Assembly: GCF_021353295.2 (NCBI RefSeq)
Contig: NZ_CP120635.1
Span: forward strand, 2,001,501 to 2,065,500
Direction of reading: 5' to 3'
Origin: Pseudodesulfovibrio thermohalotolerans
GTDB lineage: Bacteria > Desulfobacterota > Desulfovibrionia > Desulfovibrionales > Desulfovibrionaceae
DNA: 64,000 nucleotides
A program made the position numbers and the translations under genes. How positions within the stretch are numbered: the stretch's first letter is position 1; each line of letters begins with the position of its first letter. The notes below the pieces were generated by a model. That model ran no database searches and was not told the DNA's origin. It was given only the letters and a program-made list of their open reading frames with translations. Positions 62,825-64,000 of this stretch are shown here, piece after piece.

Positions 62825-63685
62825 ATGCGACGACTTTCATACTGCCTTTTTCTGGCAGTTCTGGTCCTTGTGTGCGGCGACGCCCGTGCGCAGGGTTCTG
62901 TTCTGACCATCCTTTATTCGGCGAATACGTATGGCACGGTGCGGCCATGCCCCACCTGAGGCGGTAAAACCCTCGGAGGGGTGGCCCGTCGGGCCACGTA
63001 TTTTATGGACGTTCATCATACCGACGCCCCAAGGCTGCTTGTTTCCGGCGCCTGGGAGTTTATGCGCCCGGCCTATGACCCTGAACCAGCGCGAACCTTG
63101 ACGGATCTGAACAAGGCCTTCAACGCCATGCATTATGACGTTGGCCTGCTCTCCGCCCGGGAAGCCGAGACTCTCCGGGAAAACGGCGTAGTCCTCCAAT
63201 CATGGAGAAAGAGCGCCAAGGAAGAGCCCTTCACCGTAGCGAAGATCAGGGACGGCCGCAAAGTCGGATTTCTGCGTTTCCCGTCCCTGCCCGACGGGAT
63301 TGATGAAGCCCCCCAAAAACTCATAGCCCGTCTCTCGCGGCAAATACGCGAGAATCGCGACAAGGTGGATTTGATGATCGGCCTGTGCGACTGGGGCTGG
63401 GTAGCGGAAAATGCCTATCTCAAGTCCAATCCCGAGTACGTACCCGACATGCTTTTCGGCAGCGGCGGCGGATCGGGCATCAACGGACGGGTACTGGCCG
63501 ATGGCCGATGTCTCTGGGTCCGCCCATACGACAAGGGGCGCAGCATATCCGAAGTCAATGTGCTGCAATGGCCGAAAAGAGAAAATTCATTTGCGTGGGA
63601 CGAAGCGAAGAATTATACATCGGCATCCGTAGGCATTAACGACGCAATCAAGGACGATCCGAAAATTAACGCCCTCTTTCAATGA
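62825..63685 (+). CDS. putative selenocysteine-containing UshA-like protein
   Basis: One frame runs from ATG 62825 to TGA 63685, broken only by TGA 62957-62959. Read as selenocysteine it gives 286 residues: signal peptide (cut probably after GDARA, residue 22), then TILYSANTYGTVRPCPTUGGKTLGG with Cys42 and Sec45 in a CxxU pair, GGVARRATYFMDV, and a soluble C-terminal part. The pattern follows the N-terminus of UshA/5'-nucleotidases (ILxTNDxHG...GGLARRATY), but the metal ligands DxH and NHE are replaced (NTY, SARE), so it is unlikely to be a phosphatase. It matches my recollection of UshA-like (seleno)proteins in deltaproteobacteria. A hairpin fitting a SECIS element follows the TGA. The ribosome site is poor. 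The alternative is a nonsense mutation. Confidence 0.8.
62957..62997 (+). promoter_or_regulatory. Sec codon TGA with SECIS-like hairpin
   Basis: TGA (62957-62959) is followed by GTGGCCC (62981-62987), loop GTC, GGGCCAC (62991-62997): a perfect 7-bp stem whose loop begins with G, 28 bases after the TGA. Bacterial SECIS elements have a guanine in a small apical loop 16-37 bases after the UGA. A second small hairpin ACCCT-CGGA-GGGGT lies between. The stem also encodes the conserved VARRAT. Confidence 0.65.
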
Positions 63686-63734
63686 GGATGGTTGAAATTT
63701 CGGATAGCTACGTATACTTCAGGAGGAGATGACG

Positions 63735-64000
63735 ATGGAATTAAGAGGAGCTTTCACAGCCCTCTCGACGCCCTTCAAGGATGGCGAGGTCGACGAATCG
63801 ACCTATCGCGATTTCATTGAATGGCAGATCGAGCAGGGCATTGACGGCCTGGTGCCCTGCGGCACCACCGGCGAAGCGGCGACCATGTCCCACGAGGAAC
63901 AGGGGCGGGTCATCAAAATTTGCGTGGACCAGACCAAAGGGCGCGTTCCCGTAATAGCCGGAGCCGGATCCAACTCCACCAAGGAAGCCATCGAGTTGAC
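63735..64000 (+). CDS. dapA: 4-hydroxy-tetrahydrodipicolinate synthase, 5' part
   Basis: The first 88 residues are visible and the frame runs off the end. [50 protein letters not shown] (substrate-binding GTTGE) and [18 protein letters not shown] are typical of DapA, which condenses pyruvate with aspartate semialdehyde, the first step toward diaminopimelate and lysine. AGGAGG (63721-63726) sets the start at 63735; an ATG at 63729 is too close to it. The active-site lysine lies beyond the window. Confidence 0.92.
   Translation, partial: MELRGAFTALSTPFKDGEVDESTYRDFIEWQIEQGIDGLVPCGTTGEAATMSHEEQGRVIKICVDQTKGRVPVIAGAGSNSTKEAIEL

Noticed and set aside
62824..62980. Reading the region before 62981 as a decayed pseudogene
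   Set aside because: A single TGA with intact family-like sequence on both sides, a CxxU context and a correctly placed hairpin fits selenocysteine better than decay, though it is not proven.

Overview
The window is a 64 kb stretch of a bacterial chromosome, moderately GC-rich by eye and densely packed. It most likely comes from a Desulfovibrio/Pseudodesulfovibrio-type sulfate reducer. The main reasons are the adenylate kinase with the C-X5-H-X15-C-X2-C metal motif known from Desulfovibrio, a domain-split ferredoxin-linked glutamate synthase, a siroheme-branch enzyme beside hemA, a PxxKW cysteine-rich protein, and what appears to be a selenoprotein gene. I see no phage, insertion sequence, CRISPR array, rRNA or tRNA. 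The region looks like core chromosome.

Layout. 1-7.7 kb (+): the 3' end of a tRNA nucleotidyltransferase/poly(A) polymerase gene, a HIT protein, lapA-lapB, mutS, a small lipoprotein and lysA. 7.6-9.6 kb (+): rsmE-rarA. 9.7-12.2 kb (-): two glycosyltransferases. 12.3-17.3 kb (+): precorrin-2 dehydrogenase, a HemX-like membrane protein, hemA, a small conserved protein, tilS, then adk. 17.7-26.1 kb (-): a five-gene split glutamate synthase operon followed by yajC-secD-secF. 26.3-28.3 kb (+): a possible attenuator leader, a tiny symporter accessory protein and a sodium:solute symporter. 28.5-36 kb (+): dut, argD, a small unknown gene, prmA, an endonuclease III-like protein, an EnvC-like factor, ctpA and a YibQ-like deacetylase. 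36-41.4 kb (+): fliM, a three-gene ABC transporter, ndk and proC.

41.6-49.1 kb (-) is an expanded macromolecular synthesis operon, rpsU-yqeY-mutS2-dnaG-rpoD, followed by cbiB. Upstream lie a DNA-binding HU gene and a 57-residue membrane protein gene too short for a routine ORF search; rsmA follows, also on the minus strand. 50.9-53.5 kb (+) is a methylthioadenosine/adenine salvage operon (apt-mtnP-mtaD). Then come a PxxKW protein, an M20 peptidase, mnmG, CorC-like/lnt/prfB, a diguanylate cyclase, a MinD/FlhG-like ATPase and an IHF/HU-like protein. The window ends with a putative selenocysteine-containing UshA-like protein and the 5' end of dapA.

Two genes are read by recoding and would be mis-annotated by simple ORF calling. 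prfB needs a +1 frameshift at CTT-TGA (59712-59717). The gene at 62825-63685 has an in-frame TGA (62957-62959) in a Cys-Pro-Thr-Sec context, followed at the right distance by a perfect 7-bp hairpin with a G-first loop, as expected for a bacterial SECIS element. This selenoprotein and the transcription-attenuator-like leader before the symporter (26363-26525) are the most interesting points in the window.
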